A DNA stretch of 64,000 nucleotides from Desulfobotulus alkaliphilus (GTDB taxonomy: Bacteria > Desulfobacterota > Desulfobacteria > Desulfobacterales > ASO4-4), in contig NZ_VLLC01000009.1 of NCBI RefSeq assembly GCF_007830435.1, positions 74,202-138,201 on the forward strand, in the 5' to 3' direction. A program made the translations under genes and the position numbers. Every line of letters begins with the position of its first letter. Positions within the stretch are counted from its first letter, which is position 1. Below are positions 17,231 to 26,352 of the stretch, one piece after another. The notes beneath the pieces were generated by a model that saw only the letters and a program-made list of their open reading frames with translations, did no database searches and was not told where the DNA came from.

Positions 17231-17644
17231 CAAAATATGTACACTTTGTAAGGCAGAGGATAAGGATCGGGCAGGATGATATCCTGCAGCCGGTTATTCT
17301 GAACCATTTGGTCATGGGAGGCAATCTTATTTCTCGCGAGATTTTTTTAATTCCAATGGCCTTTGCCTTTCAGCCGTTTTTTTGAATTTTTTTCTGATTA
17401 CCACTGTCTTTCAGCCTTACAAACCTTAATCATGGAAATTATATGACCAGATTTTACGCATGTCAGCGGGCACCTGTAAAGGGTGCCCCTACACTAAACA
17501 GGGGTTGTAAAAAACATTCGCAGGGGCAGGCCTTGCGCCTGCCCGTATTAAAGCCCGCACCATAGGCATAGCAACAACCTGACCAGCAAGCTGTGGCTGA
17601 GTCAGGGTAGTAATAAGAATATTTTTTGATATCTGCTGAGGTGA
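17231..17644. other. Intergenic region with two hairpins
   Basis: No gene is visible. GGGCACC (17468-17474) faces GGTGCCC (17482-17488), and GGGCAGG (17524-17530) faces CCTGCCC (17538-17544); the second stem is the same as at 4771. Around 17310-17420 there are weak resemblances to the core of element A1 (CAATCTTATT, CTGATTACCA), perhaps an old decayed copy. Confidence 0.45.
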
Positions 17645-18103
17645 ATGATGATTCTGTGCATGGACCATTTAAATATTGTTGTGACAGACCTTAAAAAAGC
17701 AACAGGCTTTTTTGAGGCCATGGGATTCAGGCCAGTGATGGAATCAGAGCTGGACAGTGCTTTTCTTGAAAAGGCCACGGGTCTTTCCGGGGTGAAGGGC
17801 CGTTTTATTGCCATGGAACACTCAGGGTCTTTCATGCGCCTTGAGCTTCTGGAATATCAGCCAGCAAAGGCTCCGGACGGGCGGATATCCATGGCAAATC
17901 AGGTGGGATTCAGGCATCTGGCCTTTCAGGTTGAGGATATGGAAAAAACCGTTGAAAGCCTGAAGGCTTTGGGTGCGGTTTTCCTGAGTCCTGTGCAGAC
18001 ATGGGAGAAGACAGGCAAAAAACTGGTGTATTTTCTGGGGCCGGATGGCATTCTCATGGAACTTTGTCAGTATCCGGCCTCCCCTGAAGGGGAGGCGGCC
18101 TGA
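17645..18103 (+). CDS. VOC (glyoxalase/bleomycin-resistance fold) family protein
   Basis: 152 residues with paired beta-alpha-beta-beta-beta modules: MDHLNIVVTDLKKATGFFEA in the first, and a second starting GFRHLAFQVEDMEKTVE and ending FLGPDGILMEL. Candidate metal ligands are His8, the Glu in MRLELLEY, the His in FRHLAF and the Glu in LMEL, the usual one-per-strand spacing. VOC proteins range from lactoylglutathione lyase to epimerases; the substrate cannot be read from the sequence. Its 3' end overlaps the convergent patatin gene by 37 bases. Confidence 0.85.
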   Translation: MMILCMDHLNIVVTDLKKATGFFEAMGFRPVMESELDSAFLEKATGLSGVKGRFIAMEHSGSFMRLELLEYQPAKAPDGRISMANQVGFRHLAFQVEDMEKTVESLKALGAVFLSPVQTWEKTGKKLVYFLGPDGILMELCQYPASPEGEAA

Positions 18104-19167
18104 TCCTTTTCTTCTACTGCGAATGCTGTTTCGGGGATGAGCTTCAGGATGCTTTCCCGTAAATTTTCTGCGGCAGGTTTCGCCTGCTCAAGGATGCTTT
18201 CCATGCGGTTGAAATGAAGCAGACGGATGTCCTGCACTTCCGGCCGTATATAGATATGGGGCTGCTGGTACTTCATTTTGGATGAGGTGATGGAGTGCTG
18301 CATGATTTTAAAGGTATCAAACAGAACATCCGTTGCGCGGATTTCTTTGCCATTGGTGTGGCTCCCCTTGCCAGCCACGTCAATGGCAATAACGATGTCG
18401 CAGGATTCAAGCAGGTGGTCATAGGGCAGAGGATTGCTTGTCCCGCCGTCTATGTAAAGGCTTTTGCCCACAGGCTGGGGAGGAAAGAGCCCCGGAACGG
18501 CCATGCTGGCCTGCAGAGCCGTGAGCAGATTGCCGCTTTCAAAAACCATTTCTTCGCCTGTCCTGTAGTCTGTGGCGATGACCATCAGGGGAATTTTCAG
18601 TTCTTCAAAGCGATGAACACCTGTTTTTTCACCCAGAAAATGGATCAACCCCTCACTGCTGAACAGTCCGCCGTTTTCCAGATCCAGCTGCATGAGATCG
18701 CTAAGGGACAGCCCGGATTTTCCCTGAATGAGGTTCAGGAAAATCTTTGTGTTGCTGCCGGAAAATGTCTGAAAAAGGCTTCTGATTTCCTTGCCGGAGA
18801 GTCCTGAGGCGTAGAGGCTTCCGATAATTGCTCCAATACTGCTTCCTGCGATTTTTTCCGGCCTCAGGCCTGCTTCATCCAGCACTTCCAGCATGGCAAT
18901 GTGGGAAAGTCCCGTAGCGCCGCCGGAGCCAAGGGCAAGGCCTATGGTGGGGGCGCTTGTTTTTGCGTAAAGGCCTCCTGGGATCATGGCGGACAGCGCA
19001 AGGCAGATAATCAGCATAAATATGCTGTATTTTATCCTTCCCTGGTTTATCTCGCCTCGTAAGGTAGTGGTGCCTGTTTTTTTTGGATGCCTGGAAATCA
19101 TACGAAAGATCAGGTACTGACGAAATGTAATGGCCATGGGTTTGTCCGTCTTTTTAATCTCGTTCAT
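18067..19167 (-). CDS. Patatin-like phospholipase with N-terminal WYL-regulator remnant
   Basis: From about residue 72 this is a patatin/RssA-type serine lipase: oxyanion motif GSGGATGLSHI (80-90), nucleophile elbow GSSIG (Ser110), FVESGN-like region and a DGG dyad motif (YIDGGTSNPLP). A signal-peptide-like segment (residues about 47-69, FMLIICLALSAMIPGGLYA) precedes it, so the native start may be near Met51 (19017). The first 45 residues instead match the start of the WYL regulator: FRQYLIFRMISRHPKKTG against MRQCLMLRMIPWHPKKID. The ATG at 19167 has GAGG upstream and may drive a fused product. Confidence 0.85.
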   Translation of the reverse strand: MNEIKKTDKPMAITFRQYLIFRMISRHPKKTGTTTLRGEINQGRIKYSIFMLIICLALSAMIPGGLYAKTSAPTIGLALGSGGATGLSHIAMLEVLDEAGLRPEKIAGSSIGAIIGSLYASGLSGKEIRSLFQTFSGSNTKIFLNLIQGKSGLSLSDLMQLDLENGGLFSSEGLIHFLGEKTGVHRFEELKIPLMVIATDYRTGEEMVFESGNLLTALQASMAVPGLFPPQPVGKSLYIDGGTSNPLPYDHLLESCDIVIAIDVAGKGSHTNGKEIRATDVLFDTFKIMQHSITSSKMKYQQPHIYIRPEVQDIRLLHFNRMESILEQAKPAAENLRESILKLIPETAFAVEEKDQAASPSGEAGY

Positions 19168-19398
19168 AATAACCTCGATTCCCGCTTGATTTTCATTTCT
19201 ACAGCACTACACAATGTGCATAGGTGGTGCCGAATTTGTGAACACCCGCATCCTTTCTTTCCTGTTTGAAAAAAGTTTTGATGTTTTAGCTGCGGATCTT
19301 GCCACGTCATGGGACTGCAGCGAGGCTTAAGGCTGATCGGATACTAAAAAAAAACCTGTATCCAGCTCCAGGGTCTGAAAACAGACACTCCATGAAAA
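19168..19398. other. Intergenic region, nothing recognised
   Basis: It separates two minus-strand genes. No frame, strong hairpin or repeat copy was seen apart from a short GGGTCTGAAA-CAGA string that recurs near 27478. Confidence 0.4.
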
Positions 19399-20628
19399 TC
19401 AGAAGGATGAAAGTTCAGCATAAAATGTCTCTATCCTTCTGAAAACTTCTTTCCATGTGAAGGCCTGCATCCTCTTTCCGGCTTCTCCAGTATCCATACA
19501 GAGATTCTCAGACAGGCGGCCGATCTCCTCTGCCAGAATACGGGAAAGCCTTACAATCATATCCGGCATATCCTTTTCAAAGGGCCTGTCGATGGTTTCA
19601 AGGGGAGGCAGTCTGAGCAGACGAATACTGTCAGAATCTCCATGGCCGGTAATTTCCACAGTCCCCGGAAGATCCGTGGCCATCACCCGGCAGCCCGAAG
19701 CAAGGGCTTCAAAAAGTACAAGGGGCAGGCCCTCGTAAAAAGACGGAAGGATGAAAATATGGGCCTCTTTCATCCTTTCTGCAAGTTCTTCCTGACTCAG
19801 CATACCCGTAAGACTTACCCGGTCTTCCATGGATTTTGCCAGACGGAGGCAGGTCTCATATTCCGTACCGGAACCCGATCCTGCAAGGAAAAGGTGAAAG
19901 GAAGACGGAGAAACCGCCATGGCTTCAACGGCCTTAAGAAGCCAGAAAACGCCCTTGGAAAAGGAAAGTTTGCCCGCATAAAGAATATTGACAGGAGGAG
20001 GCGCTGGTTTTTGGGCAGGAAAAAAAAGCTTTTCATTGAATCCTGTGCCTGCAACCATGATTTTTGAATGGGGAATGCCGTAAAGGAGGGAAATTTCTTC
20101 TTTCTGAACCCGGCTGAGAGCAAGGATGCCATGGGCCCTCCTGCAGCCTTCCACAACCCTTTGTCCCAGATGGGAGCAGAGATCCAGCTGCCTGATATCC
20201 GTTCCATGGCAACTGATCACAAGGGGAATCTCCGGGAACAGCTCTGCTGCAAAGGCAGACATCAGCCAGAGATGGTTGCTGTGGATAATATCGGGGCAGA
20301 ATTTTTCCACCGCCCCTCTGATCCTGTTTTTAAAAACAAGCTCATAGGTATCCAGCTGATCCGGTGTCAGATTTTTAAAACAGACACTGGGGTATGGCAT
20401 GACATCACTCATGCCCGGTATGAGAAAAGGCAGTTCTTCCGAAGAAAAGCGGATCGCCCGGCTGTTCTCAGGCGACAAATGGGGTATGGGGACAGACTCC
20501 CCCTTTTCCATGGCAGATAAAAGAAAAACCCCATGATTTGCAGCCGCAGCCTCTCTGATAAGGGAACGGACATAATATCCGCTGCCTGTAAAACCCGGTT
20601 TCTGACTCAGCAGGTAGAGTATTTTCAT
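19399..20628 (-). CDS. Glycosyltransferase family 4-like protein
   Basis: 409 residues from MKILYLLSQKPG, chosen because AGAGGAT lies just upstream. The N-terminal donor-side domain has the GSGYYVRSL glycine-rich turn and HSNHLWLMSA. The C-terminal Rossmann half has ILYAGKLSFSKGVFWLLKA and the EX7E motif PSFYEGLPLVLFEALASG, typical of retaining GT-B enzymes. It likely adds a sugar to a surface polysaccharide or glycolipid from a nucleotide-sugar donor; the substrate is unknown. It stands alone, without a polysaccharide cluster. Confidence 0.88.
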   Translation of the reverse strand: MKILYLLSQKPGFTGSGYYVRSLIREAAAANHGVFLLSAMEKGESVPIPHLSPENSRAIRFSSEELPFLIPGMSDVMPYPSVCFKNLTPDQLDTYELVFKNRIRGAVEKFCPDIIHSNHLWLMSAFAAELFPEIPLVISCHGTDIRQLDLCSHLGQRVVEGCRRAHGILALSRVQKEEISLLYGIPHSKIMVAGTGFNEKLFFPAQKPAPPPVNILYAGKLSFSKGVFWLLKAVEAMAVSPSSFHLFLAGSGSGTEYETCLRLAKSMEDRVSLTGMLSQEELAERMKEAHIFILPSFYEGLPLVLFEALASGCRVMATDLPGTVEITGHGDSDSIRLLRLPPLETIDRPFEKDMPDMIVRLSRILAEEIGRLSENLCMDTGEAGKRMQAFTWKEVFRRIETFYAELSSF

Positions 20629-20786
20629 CTGATCCTCTGCATCCTGTTCTCCAAAAATATGCCCGTCCCCATGAAAACATCTGGCTTTCATAATTAAAAA
20701 ACACTGGTAAGCCTGTGGAGGTCATGGCATAGTCCGTAAAGAAATCAAGCCCTGTCATCTTTTTAACAACATAAAAGGAAAAAAAT

Positions 20787-21119
20787 ATGGAAATTACCAG
20801 CAGAAAAGAAAACAATACCATGATTGTATCCGTTCAGGGAAGAATCGATGCCGTCACTGCCCCGGCCTATGAAAGCGGTATGAAAGAGCTGCTTGAAAAA
20901 GAAACGCTTTTTATTCTTGATTTTGAAAAACTGGAGTACATCAGCAGTGCCGGTCTGCGGGTAATTCTTGCAACGGCCAAAAGCCTGAAGGCCAAGTCCG
21001 GCAAAATGGTCATGGCCAATGTTACCGGTACGGTGAGAGAGGTTTTTGATATCTCCGGTTTTGGAGCTATTTTTACCATGTATGATTCCATTGAGGCTGC
21101 CCTTGCGGGTATGGAATAG
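20787..21119 (+). CDS. Anti-sigma-factor antagonist (STAS domain), RsbV/SpoIIAA-like
   Basis: 110 residues forming a single STAS domain. The signature DFEKLEYISSAGLRVILAT contains the phosphorylatable serine of the SSAGLR motif. In partner switching the dephosphorylated form captures the kinase/anti-sigma protein. AAAGGAAA precedes the ATG. It is the first gene of a three-gene set with the kinase at 21129 and the phosphatase at 21621. No sigma factor is adjacent. Confidence 0.92.
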   Translation: MEITSRKENNTMIVSVQGRIDAVTAPAYESGMKELLEKETLFILDFEKLEYISSAGLRVILATAKSLKAKSGKMVMANVTGTVREVFDISGFGAIFTMYDSIEAALAGME

Positions 21120-21128
21120 GCGGTTACC

Positions 21129-21533
21129 ATGAAAAAACTCCGGGTTGAGGCTGTACTCGATGCGCTGGAAAGGGTGCTGGCTTTCACTGGAGAAGAGGCC
21201 GAAGCTGCAGGCCTTGACCCCGGAAAATGCATAAAACTCGCCCTTGTTCTGGAAGAAGCCTTTGTCAATATCTGTTCCTATGCCTACCCTGAAGGCTCCG
21301 GCTTTGCAGAAATTTTCTGTGGCACTGAAGACAGGTGTTTTGTGGTAGAAATCCATGATGAAGGCGAGGCCTTCAATGTGCTTTCCCTGCCGGACCCCGA
21401 TACTTCCCTTGGTATCGAAGAAAGGGAGATCGGCGGTCTTGGTATCCACTTTATCCGTCAGTTCACAGACAAGGTGGCATACGGCAGAGAAAATAACAGA
21501 AATATCTTAACCATGCATTTTGGTATCCACTGA
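21129..21533 (+). CDS. Anti-sigma-factor serine kinase (HATPase_c_2), RsbW/SpoIIAB-like
   Basis: 134 residues with the GHKL ATP-binding fold: the N box is ALVLEEAFVNICSYAY, the G1-like stretch is VEIHDEGEAFN, and G2 is EREIGGLGIHFIRQFTD. It is expected to phosphorylate the STAS protein at 20787 and sequester a sigma factor or another effector. It begins 9 bases after the STAS stop, so the two are translationally close. Confidence 0.92.
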   Translation: MKKLRVEAVLDALERVLAFTGEEAEAAGLDPGKCIKLALVLEEAFVNICSYAYPEGSGFAEIFCGTEDRCFVVEIHDEGEAFNVLSLPDPDTSLGIEEREIGGLGIHFIRQFTDKVAYGRENNRNILTMHFGIH

Positions 21534-21620
21534 TCCAGCTCCACGGCCAGCTTTTTTTGCTGAATGTCTTCTTCATTCACGAGGCCCGGTATTCAATCAA
21601 TCCGTAAAAGGGGTGCGTTC

Positions 21621-23654
21621 ATGCTCCATTCCCTGAAAACCAGAATATGCATCCTTATTGCTCTGGTGCTTACCCTTGTGGCTGTTCCTGTTCTGTATTT
21701 TACCCATAAAGACGGCGTACAGGCCATGTCCGAAGCAGAGCAGCGCAGTGTGCAAAACGTTCTGGAGCTGGCAGAGCTGAACATACGCAGCGGATACCGC
21801 AGTCTTCTCTACAGCCGGGTGGATGCTGTCAGGGCCCACAGGCAGAACCTTGAATCCATGGTTGCCGTGGCCCGTAAAGGTTTTGATCTGATTTTTTCTT
21901 CCACGGCCTCCCCTGCGGAGCTGAAAAAAAAAGAGGGCCTTGCCCTTGACTGGATCAGCGGCCTTGCTTCCGTGGATGGCACAGAATTTCTTGTTCTCAA
22001 TAAAGAAGGCATTCTCATCGCCCATCCGGATGCGGGCATCCGCAACAGCAACCTGAACCAGATGGAAGATATCAAAGGATTTCCACTGGCAGATGCCGTC
22101 AATGATGAAGCCAGACGACTGGGCACAGCCAGCACCACCTTTTTCTGGACCTTTGGAAGTGATGGAAAGGCCAGAAAAAAATTTGGCTGGTTTGTTCATT
22201 ATCCTGCCACGGACTGGGTGCTGGGAGCCGTGGCAGACATTGAAGCACTGGAGCATGAGGGAGAGCGCAAAAAAAAGGAAATGCTGGACAACCTCAAGGC
22301 CAACTTTGAAACAATCCGCATTGCAAGGTCCGGCTCCCTGATTCTTTTTGACAGAAGTGGCGAAATACTCATTCCTTCAAAGAATGAAGATCCGGATCTG
22401 CTCTCCACCCTGTACCCGGAAACGGAAAAACCGCTTTTTGAAGAACTTCAGCTGCTGGCTGCTACCGGAAGCCGGGAAGCCATCCCTGTGATTCTCCCGG
22501 ATCTTCAAGGAGAAATGAGGGAGCGTGTCATTTTCTGCACCTACTTCAGAACCCTTGGGTGGTATGTGGCAGCCATTGCCTACACCGATGAAATCCGTGC
22601 ACCGGCACAGGCCCTTGTACAGCGCTTAAGCCTGATCATTGCAGGTCTTTTTCTGGTAAGCATGGCACTGGGTTTTTCAATATCCAACCGCATGACCCGC
22701 CCCCTCAATACCCTTGCCGCCTTTGCCAAGGCCCTGCCGGATTCGGATTTCACTTCAGATAAGGCCCTGTGCGGAGCCATTGAACACCTGCCGGGCCGCC
22801 ATCAGGATGAGGTGGGTCGCCTTGCAAAGGCCCTGCTTTTCATGGAAGCCTCCCTGCGTGACAATATCCGCTGCCTGATGGAAACAACGGCTGCCAATGA
22901 ACGGATGGAGGGCGAGCTCAGTGTGGCAAGGGAAATTCAGCTGGGCCTTCTCCCTAAAACCTTTCCACCATTTCCCAATCATTCGGAATTTGATCTTTAT
23001 GCCAGTCTGGAACCGGCAAGGGAAGTGGGGGGAGATCTCTATGATTTCTTTTTCATGGATGAAAAGCATTTCTGCTTTGCCGTGGGGGATGTTTCCGGCA
23101 AGGGTGTTCCGGCCTCCCTGTTCATGGCCATCAGCAGAACGCTGCTCAGGTCTGCGGCAGCAAGGGAGAAAGACCCTGCCAGAATCATGAGCACCATGAA
23201 CAACGATCTTGCCTCCAGCAATCCCAACTCCATGTTTGTCACCCTTTTTATCGGTGTTCTGGATCTGGATACGGGCCTTCTTGTCTATGCCAATGGCGGC
23301 CATAATCCGCCGGTAAAAATATCTTCCGGCAAACTCCCTGAGTTCATGACAGGCCGCAGCGGCCCCCTGGTGGGTGCCATGGAGGATATGCCCTATCAGA
23401 CCCTTGAAATTCAGCTTGAACCCGATGACACCCTTTTTGTTTATACCGACGGAGTCACGGAAGCCATGGATACGGAGCAGGCACTCTACTCCGACCCCCG
23501 CCTCGTCAGAACCCTTAGCGGAACCCATGGGAAAAGCCCCAGAGAGATTATTGAACTCATTGAAAAGGATGTGGCCGCCCATGTGGGCAGGGCAGAACCC
23601 TCCGATGACATTACCATGCTCTGCCTGCGTTATGCGGGAATCCATCCGGGCTGA
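21621..23654 (+). CDS. Membrane Cache-HAMP-SpoIIE (PP2C) phosphatase, RsbU-like
   Basis: 677 residues from MLHSLKTRICILIALVLTL, preceded by AAAGGGG. TM1 (about 7-27) and TM2 (about 336-355) bracket a periplasmic dCache-like sensor with YVLNKEG-type loops (FLVLNKEGILIAHPDA). A HAMP domain follows (about 357-410), then the SpoIIE-type phosphatase: EVGGDLYDFF, GDVSGKGVPASLFM, TDGVTEA and DDITML carry the metal-binding aspartates. It should dephosphorylate the STAS protein in response to an extracellular ligand, and so release the target of the kinase. Confidence 0.93.
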   Translation: MLHSLKTRICILIALVLTLVAVPVLYFTHKDGVQAMSEAEQRSVQNVLELAELNIRSGYRSLLYSRVDAVRAHRQNLESMVAVARKGFDLIFSSTASPAELKKKEGLALDWISGLASVDGTEFLVLNKEGILIAHPDAGIRNSNLNQMEDIKGFPLADAVNDEARRLGTASTTFFWTFGSDGKARKKFGWFVHYPATDWVLGAVADIEALEHEGERKKKEMLDNLKANFETIRIARSGSLILFDRSGEILIPSKNEDPDLLSTLYPETEKPLFEELQLLAATGSREAIPVILPDLQGEMRERVIFCTYFRTLGWYVAAIAYTDEIRAPAQALVQRLSLIIAGLFLVSMALGFSISNRMTRPLNTLAAFAKALPDSDFTSDKALCGAIEHLPGRHQDEVGRLAKALLFMEASLRDNIRCLMETTAANERMEGELSVAREIQLGLLPKTFPPFPNHSEFDLYASLEPAREVGGDLYDFFFMDEKHFCFAVGDVSGKGVPASLFMAISRTLLRSAAAREKDPARIMSTMNNDLASSNPNSMFVTLFIGVLDLDTGLLVYANGGHNPPVKISSGKLPEFMTGRSGPLVGAMEDMPYQTLEIQLEPDDTLFVYTDGVTEAMDTEQALYSDPRLVRTLSGTHGKSPREIIELIEKDVAAHVGRAEPSDDITMLCLRYAGIHPG

Positions 23655-23785
23655 GTTGTCTTTTCATCATGAAACCAGACTTGTCATAGCCTGCATTCTG
23701 GTATATATATTTTCGGTTTTGCGGACGAGTGGCAGCCCGCTATACAAATTCTCCCTCCCCTGACTGTTGAATAAAGAGGTGGCCC

Positions 23786-24202
23786 ATGCTTTCCATTACC
23801 CGAGAGTTCCGCTTTGAAGCGGCGCACCGTCTGGCCCTTGCCCACCTGACGGATGAAGAAAACACAGAAATTTTTGGCCCCTGCGCCCGCATCCATGGTC
23901 ACAGTTACCGGTTGCGGGTGACGCTTTCTGGCACAACAAATGCCTTCGGCTGGATTTTAAATTTTTCTGAGCTGAAAAAAATCGTTTACCAGCATGTCCT
24001 TTCGGAATACGACCATGCCTGCCTGAATGAGCTGCATGACTACAGAAACGACATTCCAACGGCAGAAAATATGGCAAAAACCATTTTCCGCCGTTTAGAG
24101 CCCCACCTGCAGGGCCCCAACTACCGTCTGCTGCGTATCTGTGTCCATGAAACAGAGAATGCCTGGGCCAGCTGGGAGGCAGACCATGCTCTTTGTTCAT
24201 GA
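23786..24202 (+). CDS. queD: 6-carboxy-tetrahydropterin synthase
   Basis: 138 residues with the QueD/PTPS fold. Zn ligands are the His of FEAAHRL and the two in IHGHSY; the catalytic Cys lies in FGPCARIHGH. LNFSELKKIV and the PTAENMAKTIF region are also typical. It converts dihydroneopterin triphosphate to 6-carboxytetrahydropterin, the first committed step to queuosine. AGAGG precedes the ATG. It is the first gene of queDECF; the next start lies within its 3' end. The GTP cyclohydrolase I gene is not in the window. Confidence 0.93.
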   Translation: MLSITREFRFEAAHRLALAHLTDEENTEIFGPCARIHGHSYRLRVTLSGTTNAFGWILNFSELKKIVYQHVLSEYDHACLNELHDYRNDIPTAENMAKTIFRRLEPHLQGPNYRLLRICVHETENAWASWEADHALCS

Positions 24203-24803
24203 GCTTTTTCATTCCATACAGGGAGAAGGCCCCTTTTCCGGAAGACCTGCGGTTTTTCTGAGACTTTCGGGCTGTGTCACGCCCTACTGCAGCTTCTGTG
24301 ACACGAAGGAAGCCCTGGAAAAGGGAAAAGAAGTTTCCGAAGAAAAAATTCTGGAAGAAATCCTTTCATACAAAACCGCCCTTGTGGTCATCACCGGAGG
24401 AGAACCCTTCCTTCAGTGGGAAACAGGCCTGCAGGCCCTTGAGTCCCGCCTGATGGATGAAGGCCTTGAAGTCCAGTATGAAAGCAGCGGCAGGGCCGGT
24501 ATTCCTGAAAATGTTCTGGGAAAAATTGTTCTTTCACCCAAACCGGGACAATGGCCACCTCCAGAAATTCTCAAGAGGGCCTTTGCCCTGAAACCTCTCA
24601 TGGAAAAAAATCCGGAACCGGTGCTGAAGGCCATTCAGGCAACCGGCTTTCCACCGGAAAAAGTATGGCTGATGGCGCTGGGAGCCAGCCGGGAAGAGCA
24701 GCTCCAGCACATGCCTGCCCTTTGGGAAATCTGCAGGAAGTATGGGTATCACTTCTGCCCCCGGCTGCATATTCTTGTCCATGACAGGAAAAAAGGTGTC
24801 TGA
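24186..24803 (+). CDS. queE: 7-carboxy-7-deazaguanine synthase (radical SAM)
   Basis: 205 residues from MLFVHELFHSIQGEG, with GGGAGG upstream and a 17-base overlap with queD. The radical-SAM cluster motif is unusual: Cys30-x4-Cys35-x2-Cys38 (GCVTPYCSFCDT) instead of CX3CX2C. Other QueE marks are present: QGEGPFSGRPAVFLRLSGC, ITGGEPFLQW and the KLVLSPKPG-like VLSPKPGQW. It converts carboxytetrahydropterin to CDG with SAM and Mg2+. Clusters with altered Cys spacing are known in some QueE. Confidence 0.9.
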   Translation: MLFVHELFHSIQGEGPFSGRPAVFLRLSGCVTPYCSFCDTKEALEKGKEVSEEKILEEILSYKTALVVITGGEPFLQWETGLQALESRLMDEGLEVQYESSGRAGIPENVLGKIVLSPKPGQWPPPEILKRAFALKPLMEKNPEPVLKAIQATGFPPEKVWLMALGASREEQLQHMPALWEICRKYGYHFCPRLHILVHDRKKGV

Positions 24804-24821
24804 ATACAAAAAGGAGTTTTC

Positions 24822-25511
24822 ATGTCCGGCTGCACAGACTGTGTTCTTGTTCTTTCCGGTGGTATGGATTCCACCGTCCTTCTTTATGATCTGATTTCAA
24901 GGGGGAAAAAAACCGCCGCTTTAAGCTTTGATTACGGTTCCCGCCACAATCATAAAGAACTGCCTCTGGCTGCATCCACATGCCGGAAGCTGGGAATTTC
25001 CCATAAAATCGTATCCCTTGACTTCATGGCAGAGCTTTTTTCATCGGCCCTCTTCCATACGGGTCCGCCTGTTCCCGAAGGCCCCTATAAAAGCGAAAAC
25101 ATGTCCCAGACCATTGTCCCCTTCCGCAATCCCATCATGATGAGCATTGCCGTTGGATATGCCGAATCCATTGGTGCTGCGGAAGTGCTGCTGGCATCCC
25201 ACAGCGGAGACCATGCCCTCTACCCGGACTGTCGCAGAGAATTCAATGCTGCCTTTAATCAGGCCGTCCGTCTGGGTACCGATGACAAGGTAAGGCTCTC
25301 CTTTCCCTATGCGGATCTGGACAAAAGACAGATTGCGGATCTTGGCCGTTCGCTGGGTGTGGATTTCAGCAGAACCTGGACCTGCTACAAAGGAGGAGCC
25401 CTTCACTGCGGCCGTTGCAGCGCCTGCATCGAACGCAGCCATGCCCTGAGGCATGGAGAAGGAATGGATCCCACCAGCTACGAAAATCCGGATGAAAAAA
25501 ATGGAAGATAA
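24822..25511 (+). CDS. queC: 7-cyano-7-deazaguanine (preQ0) synthase
   Basis: 229 residues. The PP-loop ATP pyrophosphatase motif SGGMDS sits at 12-17. The C-terminal zinc site is Cys188, Cys196, Cys199 and Cys202 (CYKGGALHCGRCSACIERS). It makes preQ0 from CDG, ammonia and ATP. AAGGAG precedes the ATG, 18 bases after queE. The 3' end overlaps the queF frame. Confidence 0.95.
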   Translation: MSGCTDCVLVLSGGMDSTVLLYDLISRGKKTAALSFDYGSRHNHKELPLAASTCRKLGISHKIVSLDFMAELFSSALFHTGPPVPEGPYKSENMSQTIVPFRNPIMMSIAVGYAESIGAAEVLLASHSGDHALYPDCRREFNAAFNQAVRLGTDDKVRLSFPYADLDKRQIADLGRSLGVDFSRTWTCYKGGALHCGRCSACIERSHALRHGEGMDPTSYENPDEKNGR

Positions 25512-26325
25512 ATACCTCTCTGCCCTGCCCCTGGGCCGCACCGTGGCGTTCAGCCCCCTTTACGATCCTTCCCAGCTTTGCCCCGTACCCCGCAGCCTTG
25601 CCCGTCAGGCGCTGGGTATTTCTGCTGAAAAGGGCCTGCCCTTTTATGGGGAAGACATATGGAACTGCTGGGAGCTTTCATGGCTGGATGAAAACGGAAA
25701 ACCCCTGCTGGCTGTGGCGGAAATCCGTATCCCGGCAGACAGTCCTTTTCTGGTGGAATCCAAATCCTTAAAGCTCTACCTCAACAGCTTCAACATGACC
25801 CGCATATCCGGCACCGAGGAACTGAAATCAACCCTCATCCGTGATATCACTGCCATCGTGCAGGCAAAAATTGACCTCACGCTCCATATGCCGGAAGATT
25901 TTTTTCACCTCAGGCCCGGAGAACCCGAAGGGCTGTGCATCGACACCCTGCCCTTTAATGCAGAGAAACCGGCCTTTCCCGAAACCGGGGACAGCAAGGG
26001 GATCATCTCAGAAAAACTTTTTTCAAGACTTCTGCGAAGCCACTGCCCAGTAACGGGTCAGCCGGACTGGGCAACGGTGCATATCGCCTACAGGGGCCAG
26101 CCCATCTGCCATGAAAGCCTTTTGCGCTATATTGTCAGTTTAAGGGAGCATACGGGCTTCCATGAATCCTGTGCGGAAACCATCTTCTGCTGCATCCTTG
26201 AGAGATGCAGGCCAGAAAACCTCATGGTTTCAGCCAGATTCACCCGAAGGGGCGGCATTGACATCAATCCCTTCAGAAGCACCCACTCCTGCACCATGCC
26301 CAATGAGAGGGATTTCCGGCAGTAA
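25501..26325 (+). CDS. queF: NADPH-dependent preQ0 reductase (QueF, long type)
   Basis: 274 residues from MEDKYLSALPLG; Met at 25492 is an alternative start. It matches the long two-domain E. coli-type QueF: CPVPRSLAR near the start, DIWNCWELSWL, the NADPH-site ESKSLKLYLNSFN, the catalytic-Cys segment SHCPVTGQPDW (Cys182), FHESCAETIF and TRRGGIDINPFRS. It reduces preQ0 to preQ1, so the operon encodes the route from dihydroneopterin triphosphate to preQ1. It overlaps the queC stop by 11 bases. Confidence 0.95.
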   Translation: MEDKYLSALPLGRTVAFSPLYDPSQLCPVPRSLARQALGISAEKGLPFYGEDIWNCWELSWLDENGKPLLAVAEIRIPADSPFLVESKSLKLYLNSFNMTRISGTEELKSTLIRDITAIVQAKIDLTLHMPEDFFHLRPGEPEGLCIDTLPFNAEKPAFPETGDSKGIISEKLFSRLLRSHCPVTGQPDWATVHIAYRGQPICHESLLRYIVSLREHTGFHESCAETIFCCILERCRPENLMVSARFTRRGGIDINPFRSTHSCTMPNERDFRQ

Positions 26326-26352
26326 ATATAAAAATAAAGAGGATATAATCAC

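Noticed and set aside
23655..23785. A preQ1 riboswitch upstream of queD
   Set aside because: I looked for the short preQ1-I hairpin with an A-rich tail and for a larger preQ1-II fold; neither is evident in these 131 bases.
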